A stretch of DNA of 64,000 bases from Indiicoccus explosivorum (lineage in GTDB: Bacteria; Bacillota; Bacilli; Bacillales_A; Planococcaceae): positions 1 to 64,000 of the forward strand of contig NZ_NHTN01000017.1 of the NCBI RefSeq assembly GCF_002167005.1. Reading direction: 5' to 3'. A program made the translations under genes and the position numbers. The notes beneath the pieces were generated by a model, which was not told the origin of the DNA, ran no database searches, and was given only the letters and a program-made list of their open reading frames with translations. Numbering within the stretch: the stretch's first letter is position 1; the number at the start of each line of letters is the position of its first letter. Positions 13,850-22,805 of the stretch are shown here, piece by piece.

Positions 13850-15598
13850 TCAGCTCTTGGCGGAGTAGTCACGTTTACGCGGCGGAATGAGGGAAATGTC
13901 CACATCTTCATAATGGAAGATCGGCGCGCTTTCGCCATCGAATTTCGCCACAGTCGTTTTGAGCCACTCGTCATCATTACGCTCAGGGAAGTCCGGTTTG
14001 TAGTGAGCCCCGCGGCTCTCGTTCCGGTTCAGTGCGCCCAGCGTGATGACGCGCGCGAGATAGAGCATATTTTTCAGCTGGCGGGTGAACATCGCACCCT
14101 GATTGCTCCAGCGCTGTGTATCCAGGATGTTGATGTTCTCGTAACGTTCGAGAAGTTCGAGGATCTTATCGTCCGTCTCCTTCAGTTTATCATTGTAGCG
14201 GACAACTGTCACATTGTCGGTCATCCACTCGCCGAGTTCCTTGTGGAGGACATACGCGTTTTCCGTGCCGTCCATGCCCATGATGTGCTCCCATTTCGCT
14301 TCTTCTTCCGCCTGTTTGCGGTCGTAGATGTCGGATGGAAGGTCTTCAGCCAGCACATCGAGCCCTTTCATGTAATCGATGGCGTTCGGTCCAGCGACCA
14401 TTCCGCCATAGATGGCGGACAAGAGCGAGTTCGCGCCGAGGCGGTTCGCACCGTGCTGGGAATAATCGCATTCACCGGCAGCGAAAAGACCCGGGATGTT
14501 CGTCATCTGGTCGTAATCGACCCACAGGCCGCCCATCGAGTAATGGACTGCCGGGAAGATCTTCATCGGCACTTTGCGCGGATCGTCCCCTGTGAATTTC
14601 TCGTAAATTTCAATGATGCCGCCGAGCTTGATGTCCAATTCTTTCGGATCTTTGTGCGAAAGGTCGAGGTACACCATGTTCTCGCCGTTGATGCCGAGCT
14701 TCTGGTTGACACACACATCGAAGATTTCCCGCGTCGCGATGTCACGCGGCACGAGGTTTCCGTATGCCGGATACTTTTCTTCGAGGAAGTACCAAGGCTT
14801 CCCGTCTTTATAGGTCCAGATCCGTCCGCCTTCACCGCGAGCCGATTCGGACATGAGACGCAATTTGTCGTCCCCTGGAATCGCCGTCGGGTGGATTTGG
14901 ATGAATTCGCCGTTCGCGTAATGAGCTCCCTGCTGATAAACGATCGAAGCAGCAGAACCGGTGTTGATGATGGAGTTTGTGGATTTCCCGAAGATGATCC
15001 CTGGTCCGCCGGTCGCCATGATGACCGCATCCGCGCGGAACGTCTGGATTTCCATCGTCGTCAAGTTCTGCGCCGCAATTCCGCGCGCGCGCCCTTCGTC
15101 GTCCAGTACGATGCCGAGGAATTCCCAGCCTTCATATTTCGTGACGAGGCCGTTCACTTCCTGGCGGCGGACCTGCTCTTCGATTGCATACAAAAGCTGC
15201 TGTCCGGTTGTCGCACCGGCGAACGCCGTGCGATGGTGAAGTGTTCCGCCGAACCGGCGGAAATCGAGAAGACCTTCCGGTGTGCGGTTGAACATGACGC
15301 CCATCCGGTCAAGGAGCCGGATGATGGCCGGCGCCGCTTCCGTCATCGCCTGTACCGGCGGCTGGTTCGCGAGGAAATCACCTCCATAAACCGTGTCGTC
15401 GAAATGGATTGCCGGGGAATCGCCTTCCCCTTTCGTATTTACCGCGCCGTTGATTCCGCCCTGCGCACAGACAGAGTGTGAGCGCTTTATCGGGACCAGA
15501 GAAAACAAATCTACTTGCGTGCCGGCTTCAGCAGCCCGCACAGTCGCCATAGCGCCGGCCAGGCCGCCGCCGACAACGATTAACTTGCCTTTCGCCAT
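13850..15598 (-). CDS. sdhA: succinate dehydrogenase flavoprotein subunit
   Basis: Catalytic subunit oxidising succinate to fumarate with covalently bound FAD. 582 aa, normal for Bacillus-type enzymes. FAD-binding GGGLAGAMATVRAAEAG at the N-terminus, then HSVCAQGGINGAVN containing the flavin-linked His, a substrate region with HPTAIPG, and SESARGEGG. Second gene of sdhCAB. The very long antisense frame over it is a shadow. Confidence 0.97.
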   Translation of the reverse strand: MAKGKLIVVGGGLAGAMATVRAAEAGTQVDLFSLVPIKRSHSVCAQGGINGAVNTKGEGDSPAIHFDDTVYGGDFLANQPPVQAMTEAAPAIIRLLDRMGVMFNRTPEGLLDFRRFGGTLHHRTAFAGATTGQQLLYAIEEQVRRQEVNGLVTKYEGWEFLGIVLDDEGRARGIAAQNLTTMEIQTFRADAVIMATGGPGIIFGKSTNSIINTGSAASIVYQQGAHYANGEFIQIHPTAIPGDDKLRLMSESARGEGGRIWTYKDGKPWYFLEEKYPAYGNLVPRDIATREIFDVCVNQKLGINGENMVYLDLSHKDPKELDIKLGGIIEIYEKFTGDDPRKVPMKIFPAVHYSMGGLWVDYDQMTNIPGLFAAGECDYSQHGANRLGANSLLSAIYGGMVAGPNAIDYMKGLDVLAEDLPSDIYDRKQAEEEAKWEHIMGMDGTENAYVLHKELGEWMTDNVTVVRYNDKLKETDDKILELLERYENINILDTQRWSNQGAMFTRQLKNMLYLARVITLGALNRNESRGAHYKPDFPERNDDEWLKTTVAKFDGESAPIFHYEDVDISLIPPRKRDYSAKS

Positions 15599-15646
15599 TA
15601 AATTCTCACTCCTCTTTCATTTCCAAAAAAACAGATGATGCGCCGT

Positions 15647-16255
15647 TTAGACGAATGCGAACACAGCCTGCACGCCGATGACGGACAGGACGACGAAGAA
15701 CAGCATGGTCACGACGGTCGCCACGCGCTGCGATCCAGGCGACTGGGTGATTCCCCATGAAACGAGGAACGACCAGATCCCGTTCGCAAAGTGGAATGTC
15801 GCTGTGATGACGCCCAGCACGTAGAACGCGACCATCCATGGATTGGACAGGATTTCCGCCATCATATTGAAGTTCACTTCCGCGCCCAGTGCCGCCTGCC
15901 AGCGTGTCTCATACACATGCCATGCAATGAAGATGACCAGGAAGACACCCGTGTAGCGCTGCAGGACGAACGCCCAGTTGCGGAGATAGCCATACTCCTT
16001 CGGATTGTTCTTTGCCGTGAATGCTATGTAGAGGCCATAAAAGGCATGGTACATCAGCGGCAGGAAGATCACGAAAATTTCGAGGAAGTACCGGAATGGC
16101 AGACTTTCCAGGAAATGCGCACCCGCTTCGAATGCTTCAGGGCCCCGGACAGCCAGGTTGTTGACAAACAGGTGCTGTGTCAGGAAGACACCGACCGGAA
16201 TGACACCCAAAAGCGAATGAAGGCGACGCAAAAAGAACTCACGATGTGTTGTCAA
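15647..16255 (-). CDS. sdhC: succinate dehydrogenase cytochrome b558 subunit
   Basis: Membrane anchor and haem b subunit of complex II; reduces menaquinone. 202 aa with five hydrophobic spans and conserved His residues (FLTQHLFVNN, MYHAFYGLY, FIAWHVYETR, FHFANGIW). A TTG start at 16253-16255 is chosen because AGAGGGGG lies 7 nt upstream and the protein then begins with THREFFLRRLHSLLG, the family N-terminus and the same length as in B. subtilis. The longer in-frame ORF starting at 16321 is not needed. Confidence 0.93.
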   Translation of the reverse strand: MTTHREFFLRRLHSLLGVIPVGVFLTQHLFVNNLAVRGPEAFEAGAHFLESLPFRYFLEIFVIFLPLMYHAFYGLYIAFTAKNNPKEYGYLRNWAFVLQRYTGVFLVIFIAWHVYETRWQAALGAEVNFNMMAEILSNPWMVAFYVLGVITATFHFANGIWSFLVSWGITQSPGSQRVATVVTMLFFVVLSVIGVQAVFAFV

Positions 16256-16365
16256 AGTTTTTCCCCCTCTCGGCACAATAAAATTGCAGCTGCAGAGACG
16301 GCCCGAAAGCTTGGCCGCCACTGCGCGCTGCCTACTGCATCATCATACAAAATTATGACAGTTTT

Positions 16366-16394
16366 ATTGTACTCCCCTGTCTGGGGGGCGTCAA
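16366..16394 (-). promoter_or_regulatory. sigma-A promoter of the sdhCAB operon
   Basis: -35 TTGACG (16389-16394), 17-bp spacer, -10 TACAAT (16366-16371), about 110 bp upstream of the sdhC start. The spacer holds a CCCC/GGGG inverted repeat, a possible regulatory feature. Confidence 0.8.
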
Positions 16395-16448
16395 GGAGTC
16401 CATTTACAATCGAAACCGGCCAAAACCGCGCCAGCACAAGGGAATTCC

Positions 16449-18236
16449 CTAACTTCCCGCCTGTTCTTCCCGGAAAAACCGCTCGATCGATTCGGCGAGG
16501 GCCGCCGGCATTCCCGCTTCCCTGAACTGGGCGGCATCCGCTTCCCGGATCTTCTTGATGGAGCCGAAATGCTTCAGCAGCTGTTTCTTCCGCTTCGGGC
16601 CGACGCCTTCCAAGTCATCCAGGACGGACGTGATCGACCCTTTGCCCCGCAGCTGCCGGTGGAATGTGATGGCGAATCGGTGAACTTCGTCCTGAATCCG
16701 CTGAAGCAGATAAAACGCTTCGCTCGTCCGCTCAAGCGGAACCGTCTCCGGCGGGAAGCCGAATAAAAGCTGCGACGTCTGGTGCTTCGTGTCCTTCGCC
16801 AGGCCGGCGATCGGGATCTCGAGCCCCAGCTCGTCCTCGAGCACTTCACGGGCCGCTTCCATCTGTCCTTTCCCGCCATCGATCACGATGAGATCCGGCA
16901 GCGGAATATCCTCCCGCAGCACCCGCGAATAGCGGCGCCGCACCACTTCCCGCATCGCTTCATAATCATCCGGCTTCGAACCGCTGCGCGTCTTGTACTT
17001 CCGGTAATCCTTTTTGGACGGGCGGCCGTCGATGAACGTCACCATCGCCGATACCGCGTCGGCTCCCTGGATATGCGAATTGTCGAACGCCTCGATCCGC
17101 AGCGGGACCGCAATGTTGAGCGCGTCCCCCAGCTCCTCGCAGGCGCCGACCGTCCGCTGCTCCTGCCGTTCGAGCAGCTGGAATTTCTCCCGAATGGCGA
17201 TCTGCGCGTTTTTGATTGCCAGATCGACGAGGTCTTTCTTCTTTCCGCGCTGCGGTTTGGAGATTTTCACATCGAGCAGCTCAGCGGCGAGGTCCGCGTC
17301 AGCCTGAGGCGGCAGGAAGATCTCGCGCGGCTTCACATGGTTGGGCTTTTCGTAAAACTGCCCGAGGAACGTCATGAACTCCTCTTCCGGATCCCGGTAC
17401 AGCGGAAACAGCGAAACATCCCGTTCGATCAGCTTGCCCTGGCGCACGAAAAACACCTGGACGCACATCCACCCTTTGTCGACGGCATAGCCGAACACAT
17501 CCCGGTTCGTAAAATCATTCATCGCCATCTTCTGCTTTTCCATCACCGTCTCGATGTGCGCAATCTGATCGCGGTACTCTTTCGCGCGCTCGAACTCCAA
17601 ATTCTCGGACGCCAGCCGCATCTTTTCCATCAGATCCTTTTTGACATCCTGGTAACCGCCGTTCAGGAACCGCGTAATTTCATCGATCATTTCCTGATAC
17701 GTCTCTTTTTCGACCGGATTGATGCACGGTGCCAGGCACTGCCCGATATGGTAATAAAGGCAGGCTTTATCCGGCATGGTATGGCATTTCCGCAGCGGAT
17801 ACAGCCGGTCCAGCAGTTTCTTTGTTTCATTGGCCGCATACGCATTCGGATAGGGGCCGAAGTATTTGCCCTTGTCCTTCTTCACCTGGCGGGTCGTGAT
17901 GAGTTTTGGGTGCCGCTCGGCTGTAATTTTGATATACGGATAGGATTTGTCATCCTTCAGCATGATGTTGTACTTAGGGTCGTATTTTTTGATCAAGTTA
18001 AGTTCCAGGATAAGCGCTTCGATATTCGAAGACGTCACAATGTATTCAAAGTCCTCGATTTCCCCGACAAGCCGCTGCGTCTTGGCGTCATGGCTGCCGG
18101 TGAAATAAGAGCGGACGCGATTTTTCAACACTTTCGCTTTGCCGACATAGATGATCGTCCCCTGCCGGTCTTTCATCAAGTAGCAGCCGGGCTGATCGGG
18201 CAGCACGGCGAGCTTATTCTGAATCCATTCGTTCAT
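16449..18236 (-). CDS. uvrC: excinuclease ABC subunit C
   Basis: Dual-incision nuclease of nucleotide excision repair. 595 aa from the ATG at 18234-18236, with AAGGTG upstream. Domains in order: GIY-YIG ([19 protein letters not shown], ~15-35), a Cys-rich region ([13 protein letters not shown]), a UvrB-binding helix pair (~195-230), an RNase H-like nuclease ([10 protein letters not shown] and [11 protein letters not shown]) and C-terminal helix-hairpin-helix ([13 protein letters not shown]). The longer in-frame extension reads through the 18.3-18.5 kb repeat array and is not coding. lysC and yslB, found between uvrC and sdhC in B. subtilis, are absent. Confidence 0.96.
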   Translation of the reverse strand: MNEWIQNKLAVLPDQPGCYLMKDRQGTIIYVGKAKVLKNRVRSYFTGSHDAKTQRLVGEIEDFEYIVTSSNIEALILELNLIKKYDPKYNIMLKDDKSYPYIKITAERHPKLITTRQVKKDKGKYFGPYPNAYAANETKKLLDRLYPLRKCHTMPDKACLYYHIGQCLAPCINPVEKETYQEMIDEITRFLNGGYQDVKKDLMEKMRLASENLEFERAKEYRDQIAHIETVMEKQKMAMNDFTNRDVFGYAVDKGWMCVQVFFVRQGKLIERDVSLFPLYRDPEEEFMTFLGQFYEKPNHVKPREIFLPPQADADLAAELLDVKISKPQRGKKKDLVDLAIKNAQIAIREKFQLLERQEQRTVGACEELGDALNIAVPLRIEAFDNSHIQGADAVSAMVTFIDGRPSKKDYRKYKTRSGSKPDDYEAMREVVRRRYSRVLREDIPLPDLIVIDGGKGQMEAAREVLEDELGLEIPIAGLAKDTKHQTSQLLFGFPPETVPLERTSEAFYLLQRIQDEVHRFAITFHRQLRGKGSITSVLDDLEGVGPKRKKQLLKHFGSIKKIREADAAQFREAGMPAALAESIERFFREEQAGS

Positions 18237-18298
18237 CAGTATCACCTTGTTTACATTAGTAGCTGTTCTTGGGATTTTTTGAGTAGCTAAGGAGGTGT

Positions 18299-18487
18299 TT
18301 TCGACTCTGGAGCACCGCATTTCGACTATGGAGCACCGCATTTCGACTCTGGAGCCGCCTATTTCGACTCTGCACGGCCACATTTCGACTCTGCAGCACC
18401 GTATTTCGACTCTGGAACGCCACATTTCGACTCTGGAACGCCGTACTTCGACTCTGCAGCGCCACATTTCGACTCTGCACCAACACC
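18299..18487. repeat. array 2: nine tandem 21-bp units
   Basis: Nine units, each beginning TTTCGACTCTG (one with ATG, one with a C first), then a 10-nt variable part such as GAGCACCGCA. No indels. It fills the gap between trxA and uvrC just upstream of uvrC. A plus-strand AAGGAGGTG precedes it and the frame from the GTG at 18295 stays open through heptads like ISTLERH, but the frame carries no recognisable domain and is judged non-coding. Confidence 0.9.
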
Positions 18488-18516
18488 GTCAATAAAAAAA
18501 TCACCCAGATACGAAA

Positions 18517-18543
18517 AACCGGGCTCCTTCGCGGGACCCGGTT
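18517..18543 (-). terminator. trxA terminator
   Basis: Minus-strand AACCGGGTCCC/GGAGCCCGGTT hairpin followed by a TTTTTCG run, just after the trxA stop (18553). Confidence 0.85.
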
Positions 18544-18552
18544 CTGACTTTA

Positions 18553-18867
18553 TTATGCGTGGCTTTGAATAAGATCAGCCAGTGCTTCTTTCGGGCGGAA
18601 GCCGACGACTTTGTCGACCGGTTCGCCGTCTTTCAGCAGAAGAAGCGTCGGAATCGACATGATGCCGAAGTTGCTGGCCGTTTCCTGGTTTTCATCCACA
18701 TCGACTTTGACGATTTTCACTTGATCGCCCATATCTTCGTTCAGTTCTTCAAGTACCGGTGCAATCATTTTGCACGGTCCGCACCAAGGTGCCCAGAAAT
18801 CCACGAGCACGAGGCCGTCGGATACTTCCTGTTTAAAGTTCTGATCTGTTCCTTTTACGATTGCCAT
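18553..18867 (-). CDS. trxA: thioredoxin
   Basis: Small cytoplasmic protein-disulfide reductase, 104 aa, typical length. Redox motif WCGPCK at residues ~29-34, preceded by VDFWAP, and the cis-Pro loop SIPTLLLL. The GGAGGAGG ribosome site is strong. It sits next to uvrC as in B. subtilis, separated here by repeat array 2. Confidence 0.97.
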   Translation of the reverse strand: MAIVKGTDQNFKQEVSDGLVLVDFWAPWCGPCKMIAPVLEELNEDMGDQVKIVKVDVDENQETASNFGIMSIPTLLLLKDGEPVDKVVGFRPKEALADLIQSHA

Positions 18868-19016
18868 CGAAACATTCCTCCTCCAAAAAATTCCCTGTTC
18901 TCCAATTGATTATAGCACCGCCCCTAAAGGCGGGCGAATTTTTTGCCTATCCTTCCTTTACCCGCCGCTCGCGGCCGTTAATCTTACCACTTAAGAAAAC
19001 CGTAAGTGCCATACAC

Positions 19017-19279
19017 TGAAGAGATCGCTTCCAGCGGACGCTTTCTGACCCACACGATGTGGGGAATGCAGCCAGCGCGACAGGACGTCGCGAGGCTGGC
19101 TGCCGAGGGGCGGTCCGCGAGCCGCTTTGGCTGCAATCCGGCCTGCAGGGTCTCGCCTGACAGAGAAAAACCCTGTGCTCCTGCGCCGCTCCGCGTGCTT
19201 GTCGCAAATGAATGGTCAAGATCCTCTTGCCCATTCATTCGCTGGTCCCTCCGGAGTCGCCGCCTGCCGCTCTTTCTTC
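19017..19279 (+). repeat. dispersed mosaic repeat, copy 1 (263 bp)
   Basis: Shares long blocks with 44077-44257 (inverted) and 47522-47717: GCGGACGCTTTC, GCGCGACAGGACGTCGCGAG, CCGCCTGCCGCTCTTTC. The longest of the three, holding both internal modules; a 9-bp inverted repeat AATGAATGG/CCATTCATT lies near 19207-19239. No ORF or transposase. It fills most of the 685-bp gap between trxA and etfA, where no gene is seen. Confidence 0.8.
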
Positions 19280-19516
19280 AGAGGGGCAGGATGTTCGTCT
19301 TGTTCTTCGGCCGGCGTGAGATATCGGATCCTGCGAGACGCCTGCGGAAAAACGGGCGTGTCAAGACCCCGCATGCCGGGATCGCCGGCAGAGGAGGCTT
19401 GACCGTTCGTCCGCGGCAAACGGTTTTAACTGCGACGAGCTTGCACAGGAGCAAGTGAGCAGGTCCGAAGCGAACAGAAGGCCGAATGTGCAATCAAGAA
19501 CTGCTCAGCAAACTAA

Positions 19517-19543
19517 AAGCGGCCCGCTGTTCGCGGACCGCTT
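19517..19543 (-). terminator. etfA terminator
   Basis: Minus-strand AAGCGGTCCGC/GCGGGCCGCTT hairpin then TTTAG, 10 bp after the etfA stop. Confidence 0.8.
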
Positions 19544-19552
19544 GGCATTCAA

Positions 19553-20521
19553 TTACATCATTTTCCGGAATTCTTCCGTCAGCATCGGCACGACCTCGAA
19601 CAGGTCACCGACGATTCCGTAGTCGGCCACTTTGAAGATGTTGGCTTCCGGGTCTTTATTGATGGCGACGATCACTTTCGAGTTGGACATCCCCGCGAGG
19701 TGCTGGATCGCACCGGAGATTCCCGCAGCGATGTACAGGTCCGGCGTAACGACTTTCCCTGTCTGACCGATCTGCAGCGAGTAATCGACGTAGTCCGCAT
19801 CACACGCACCGCGGGATGCGCCGACTGCGCCGCCGAGAAGGTCCGCCAATTCCTGGAGCGGCTCGAATCCTTCGGCGCTCTTGACACCGCGTCCGCCGGC
19901 GACGATCACTTTCGCTTCCGAAAGGTCTACGCCGTCCGTCGACTTGCGGACGACGTCCTCGATGATCGTCCGGAGATTGGTGATGTCCACCGACAAGGAA
20001 CTGATGTCGCCCGAGCGGCCTTCCTCTTTCGCCGGCGCTTCGATGTTGTTCGGGCGGATCGTGAAGAATAAAAGCCCTTCTTTCACCCGGACTTTTTCGA
20101 ACGCCTTACCGGAGTAGATCGGGCGGATGAACGTTGCATCATCGCCTTCCCCTTCAATCGCAGTCACGTCGGAAATGAGTCCCGACTGCAGCTTCGATGC
20201 GATCTTCGGTGCCAAATCCTTCCCGTTCGCCGTATGGGCGAAAACGATTCCTTCCGGGCTCTCCTGGTCGACGACGGCCATGAATGCCTGGCCGAAACCG
20301 TCGGATGTATACGTTTTCAAATGCGGGTGTTCGACTGTGACGACGCGGTCCGCTCCGTGCTGGACCATTTCCTGAGCGAGATCCTGGACCGAATCCCCGA
20401 TCAGGACACCGACGACTTCGCCGCCGTCAGCGACTTGCTTCGCCGCACCGATCGCTTCAAATGAAACGTTCCGCAATGCACCTTCCCGCGCTTCTCCAAG
20501 TACCAGTACTTTCTTCGACAT
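19553..20521 (-). CDS. etfA: electron transfer flavoprotein alpha subunit
   Basis: FAD-binding half of the ETF heterodimer, which passes electrons from acyl-CoA dehydrogenases to the quinone pool. 322 aa. The C-terminal FAD domain is clear: [41 protein letters not shown] and the [11 protein letters not shown] loop. Directly downstream of etfB (29 bp), forming the end of the beta-oxidation operon. Confidence 0.97.
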   Translation of the reverse strand: MSKKVLVLGEAREGALRNVSFEAIGAAKQVADGGEVVGVLIGDSVQDLAQEMVQHGADRVVTVEHPHLKTYTSDGFGQAFMAVVDQESPEGIVFAHTANGKDLAPKIASKLQSGLISDVTAIEGEGDDATFIRPIYSGKAFEKVRVKEGLLFFTIRPNNIEAPAKEEGRSGDISSLSVDITNLRTIIEDVVRKSTDGVDLSEAKVIVAGGRGVKSAEGFEPLQELADLLGGAVGASRGACDADYVDYSLQIGQTGKVVTPDLYIAAGISGAIQHLAGMSNSKVIVAINKDPEANIFKVADYGIVGDLFEVVPMLTEEFRKMM

Positions 20522-20550
20522 ATTCAGTCACCCTCCTGTTAAAAATCCGA

Positions 20551-21324
20551 TTATATGACTTTCGCTTCGTTGCGCAGCAAGCTTGCCAATTCCGAAACCT
20601 GATCCGACAGGTCGCCTTCCAGAATGCGGCCGGCTTCCTTCTTCGGCGGCAGGTATACTTCCACCGTTTCAACTTTCGCTTCTACGTCGTCCTCTTCGAT
20701 ATCGAGATCATCGAGTTCGAGCTCTTCCAGCGGTTTCTTCTTCGCTTTCATGATTCCCGGAAGCGAAGGATAACGCGGCTCGTTGAGTCCCTGCTGTGCC
20801 GTCACCAGCAACGGAAGGGATGTTTTGATCGTCTCCGAATCACCTTCCATATCGCGGACGATCGTGACATCGGATCCGTCGATTTTTAAGTCGGTGATCG
20901 TTGTGACACAGTTGATGCCAAGGCGTTCCGCCACGCGCGGACCGACTTGTCCGGAACCGCCGTCGATCGCCACGTTGCCCGCAAGGATGAGGTCCGCCTC
21001 TTTGTCTTTTAAGTATTCAGCGAGAACAGATGCCACCGTAAATTGATCCAGTTCTTCCAGATCATCTTCCGTATTGATCAGCACCGCCTTATCTGCACCC
21101 ATAGCGAGGGCTGTTCTGAGCTGTTTTTCCGCTTCTTCTTCGCCCATTGTGACGACCGTCACTTCACCGCCGTGTTCATCGCGGACCTGGATCGCTTCTT
21201 CGATCGCGTATTCATCGTACGGATTGATGATGAATTCCGCGCCGTCTTCCTGGATTTTACCGTTCGAGACCGCGATTTTCTCTTCCGTATCGAATGTTCG
21301 TTTGATCAGTACATAGATATTCAT
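20551..21324 (-). CDS. etfB: electron transfer flavoprotein beta subunit
   Basis: AMP-binding partner of EtfA. 257 aa from the ATG at 21322-21324, preceded by GGGAGGG; the longer in-frame ORF reaches into fadB and is not used. Begins NIYVLIKRTFDTEEKI and contains the ETF-beta signature region VGPRVAERLGINCVTTITDL. Located between fadB and etfA. Confidence 0.96.
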   Translation of the reverse strand: MNIYVLIKRTFDTEEKIAVSNGKIQEDGAEFIINPYDEYAIEEAIQVRDEHGGEVTVVTMGEEEAEKQLRTALAMGADKAVLINTEDDLEELDQFTVASVLAEYLKDKEADLILAGNVAIDGGSGQVGPRVAERLGINCVTTITDLKIDGSDVTIVRDMEGDSETIKTSLPLLVTAQQGLNEPRYPSLPGIMKAKKKPLEELELDDLDIEEDDVEAKVETVEVYLPPKKEAGRILEGDLSDQVSELASLLRNEAKVI

Positions 21325-21343
21325 GTAGGTTCCCTCCCGAATA

Positions 21344-22117
21344 TTATTTCCCTTTAAAAACTGCTTCGCGCTTTTCGAGGAACGCCTGGATGCCTTCTTT
21401 CGCATCCTCAGAAACGAAGACGGTCCCGAATGAATCCGCTTCCGCTTTTACACCGGCTTCATACCGCTCGTGTTTCGTGTACTGCAGCATGGCCAGTGCC
21501 GCGCTGACGGAAACCGGGCTTTTTTTCGCGATTTTCTTGGCGATCTTCAGCGTTTCCGGCAGCAGCTCCTCCTCGGCATACGCGCGGTTCGCAAGTCCGA
21601 GCCGGACCGCTTCTTCGCCTGATACCGGATCGCTCGTCAGCAGCATTTCCGCCGCTTTAGCGAAACCGACATAGCGGGGAAGCCGCTGGGTTCCGGCGAA
21701 TCCCGGGATGAGGCCGAGCTGAAGTTCCGGCAGGCCGAGTTTCGCATCGGCTGTCACGAAACGCATATGGCAGCTCATGGCGAGCTCAAGCCCGCCGCCG
21801 AGTGCCGCGCCATGGATGGCGGCGATGACCGGTTTCGGGAATGTCTCGACCCGTTCGAACACTTGCTGACCGCTTGCCGACAGCTTCGAAAACTCTTCGC
21901 CGGATGTGACGGAAGTGAATTCCTTAATATCCGCGCCGGCCGAAAAAAAACGCCCTTCGCCGTGAAGCACAATGGCGCGGACGTCGCCATCATGTTCGAC
22001 CTCATCGAGCAGTTCGTTCACTTCCAGAATAAGCGACCGCGACAGCGCATTCGCCGGCGGCCGGCTGATTGCGGCGATCGCCACGCCATCTTCTTTCTTC
22101 CATGTGATCGATTCCAT
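21344..22117 (-). CDS. fadB: enoyl-CoA hydratase
   Basis: Crotonase-fold enzyme hydrating trans-2-enoyl-CoA in beta-oxidation. 257 aa. The oxyanion-hole segments [13 protein letters not shown] and [20 protein letters not shown], and the catalytic-Glu region [21 protein letters not shown], are all present. In an operon lcfA-fadR-fadB-etfB-etfA matching B. subtilis lcfA-ysiA-ysiB-etfBA. Confidence 0.94.
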   Translation of the reverse strand: MESITWKKEDGVAIAAISRPPANALSRSLILEVNELLDEVEHDGDVRAIVLHGEGRFFSAGADIKEFTSVTSGEEFSKLSASGQQVFERVETFPKPVIAAIHGAALGGGLELAMSCHMRFVTADAKLGLPELQLGLIPGFAGTQRLPRYVGFAKAAEMLLTSDPVSGEEAVRLGLANRAYAEEELLPETLKIAKKIAKKSPVSVSAALAMLQYTKHERYEAGVKAEADSFGTVFVSEDAKEGIQAFLEKREAVFKGK

Positions 22118-22131
22118 CTTTATCCCCTTTC

Positions 22132-22713
22132 TTATGCGCGCATCCCCTTCATCAGGAGGCGATGGACAGCAGGTGCGAGCCTCTCCAGGTCATACTTGTG
22201 GTCGTTCATGACCCAGGTGGTGATCGTTTCGTCCATGGTTCCGAACACCATCTGGCGGGCCAGCCGGATGTCCATGTCCTTATCGAATTCACCTGAAGCC
22301 ATCCCCTCTTTCAGGATAACATCCAGAAGGACTAAATACTCTTTGAGCACGCCATTGATTTTCATCCGCAGATCATGGTTCGACTGCCGGAGCTCGAGCT
22401 GCGTCACAATCGACAGATGCCGGTCGGCGCTCAGCAGGCCGAAATGGTTCTCGATCATGCGCCGGAGCTTGTCGGAGGCCGTCAATTCCTGCGAGAGGAT
22501 CTCCTTCAGCTTATCGGTGAACAGGCCCATTTTCTCTTCGAACACCGAGATGAGGATATCCTCTTTATTCTTAAAGTACAGATAAATCGTTCCGTCTGCA
22601 ACTCCCGCCTCCCTTGCGATTTTCGAGACCTGCGCTTGGTGGTAACCGTTTTCAGCGATGACCGTTACGGCAGCGTCGACAATCATCTTATATTTCGGTT
22701 TTTCTTTTTTCAT
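22132..22713 (-). CDS. fadR: FadR, TetR-family repressor of fatty-acid degradation
   Basis: 193-aa TetR-type regulator; in B. subtilis FadR represses the fad genes and is released by long-chain acyl-CoA. The N-terminal HTH region runs [36 protein letters not shown]; the C-terminal part is the ligand domain. Start at the ATG (22711-22713, KKEKPKYK) with GGTGAGAG upstream; a GTG at 22731 is an alternative. A textbook FadR operator lies between this gene and lcfA. Confidence 0.93.
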   Translation of the reverse strand: MKKEKPKYKMIVDAAVTVIAENGYHQAQVSKIAREAGVADGTIYLYFKNKEDILISVFEEKMGLFTDKLKEILSQELTASDKLRRMIENHFGLLSADRHLSIVTQLELRQSNHDLRMKINGVLKEYLVLLDVILKEGMASGEFDKDMDIRLARQMVFGTMDETITTWVMNDHKYDLERLAPAVHRLLMKGMRA

Positions 22714-22735
22714 CCGATCTCTCACCACCAAAAAA

Positions 22736-22777
22736 AATATGAAAATATGAATGACGCCTCATTCATATTTTCATATT
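22736..22777. promoter_or_regulatory. FadR operator within a perfect 42-bp palindrome
   Basis: Core TGAATGA-N4-TCATTCA (22748-22765) matches the B. subtilis FadR consensus. The symmetry extends to two 19-bp arms around CGCC. On the minus strand the same palindrome is followed by TTTTTTT, so it may also work as a rho-independent terminator or attenuator after lcfA. Confidence 0.85.
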
Positions 22778-22805
22778 AATCTTTAATATAGGCTGTGTCA
22801 AGCGC

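Noticed and set aside
13913-15481. 522-aa antisense ORF over sdhA
   Set aside because: Shadow of a GC-rich gene: no ribosome site, no domain, and sdhA is certain.
18256-18504. Repeat protein encoded by array 2 (and N-terminal extension of UvrC through it)
   Set aside because: UvrC has a proper ATG and family N-terminus at 18236. The plus-strand frame begins at a GTG inside its own putative ribosome site and has no known domain.
19017-19279. Insertion sequence
   Set aside because: No transposase, no terminal inverted repeats or target duplication seen; treated as a dispersed repeat.
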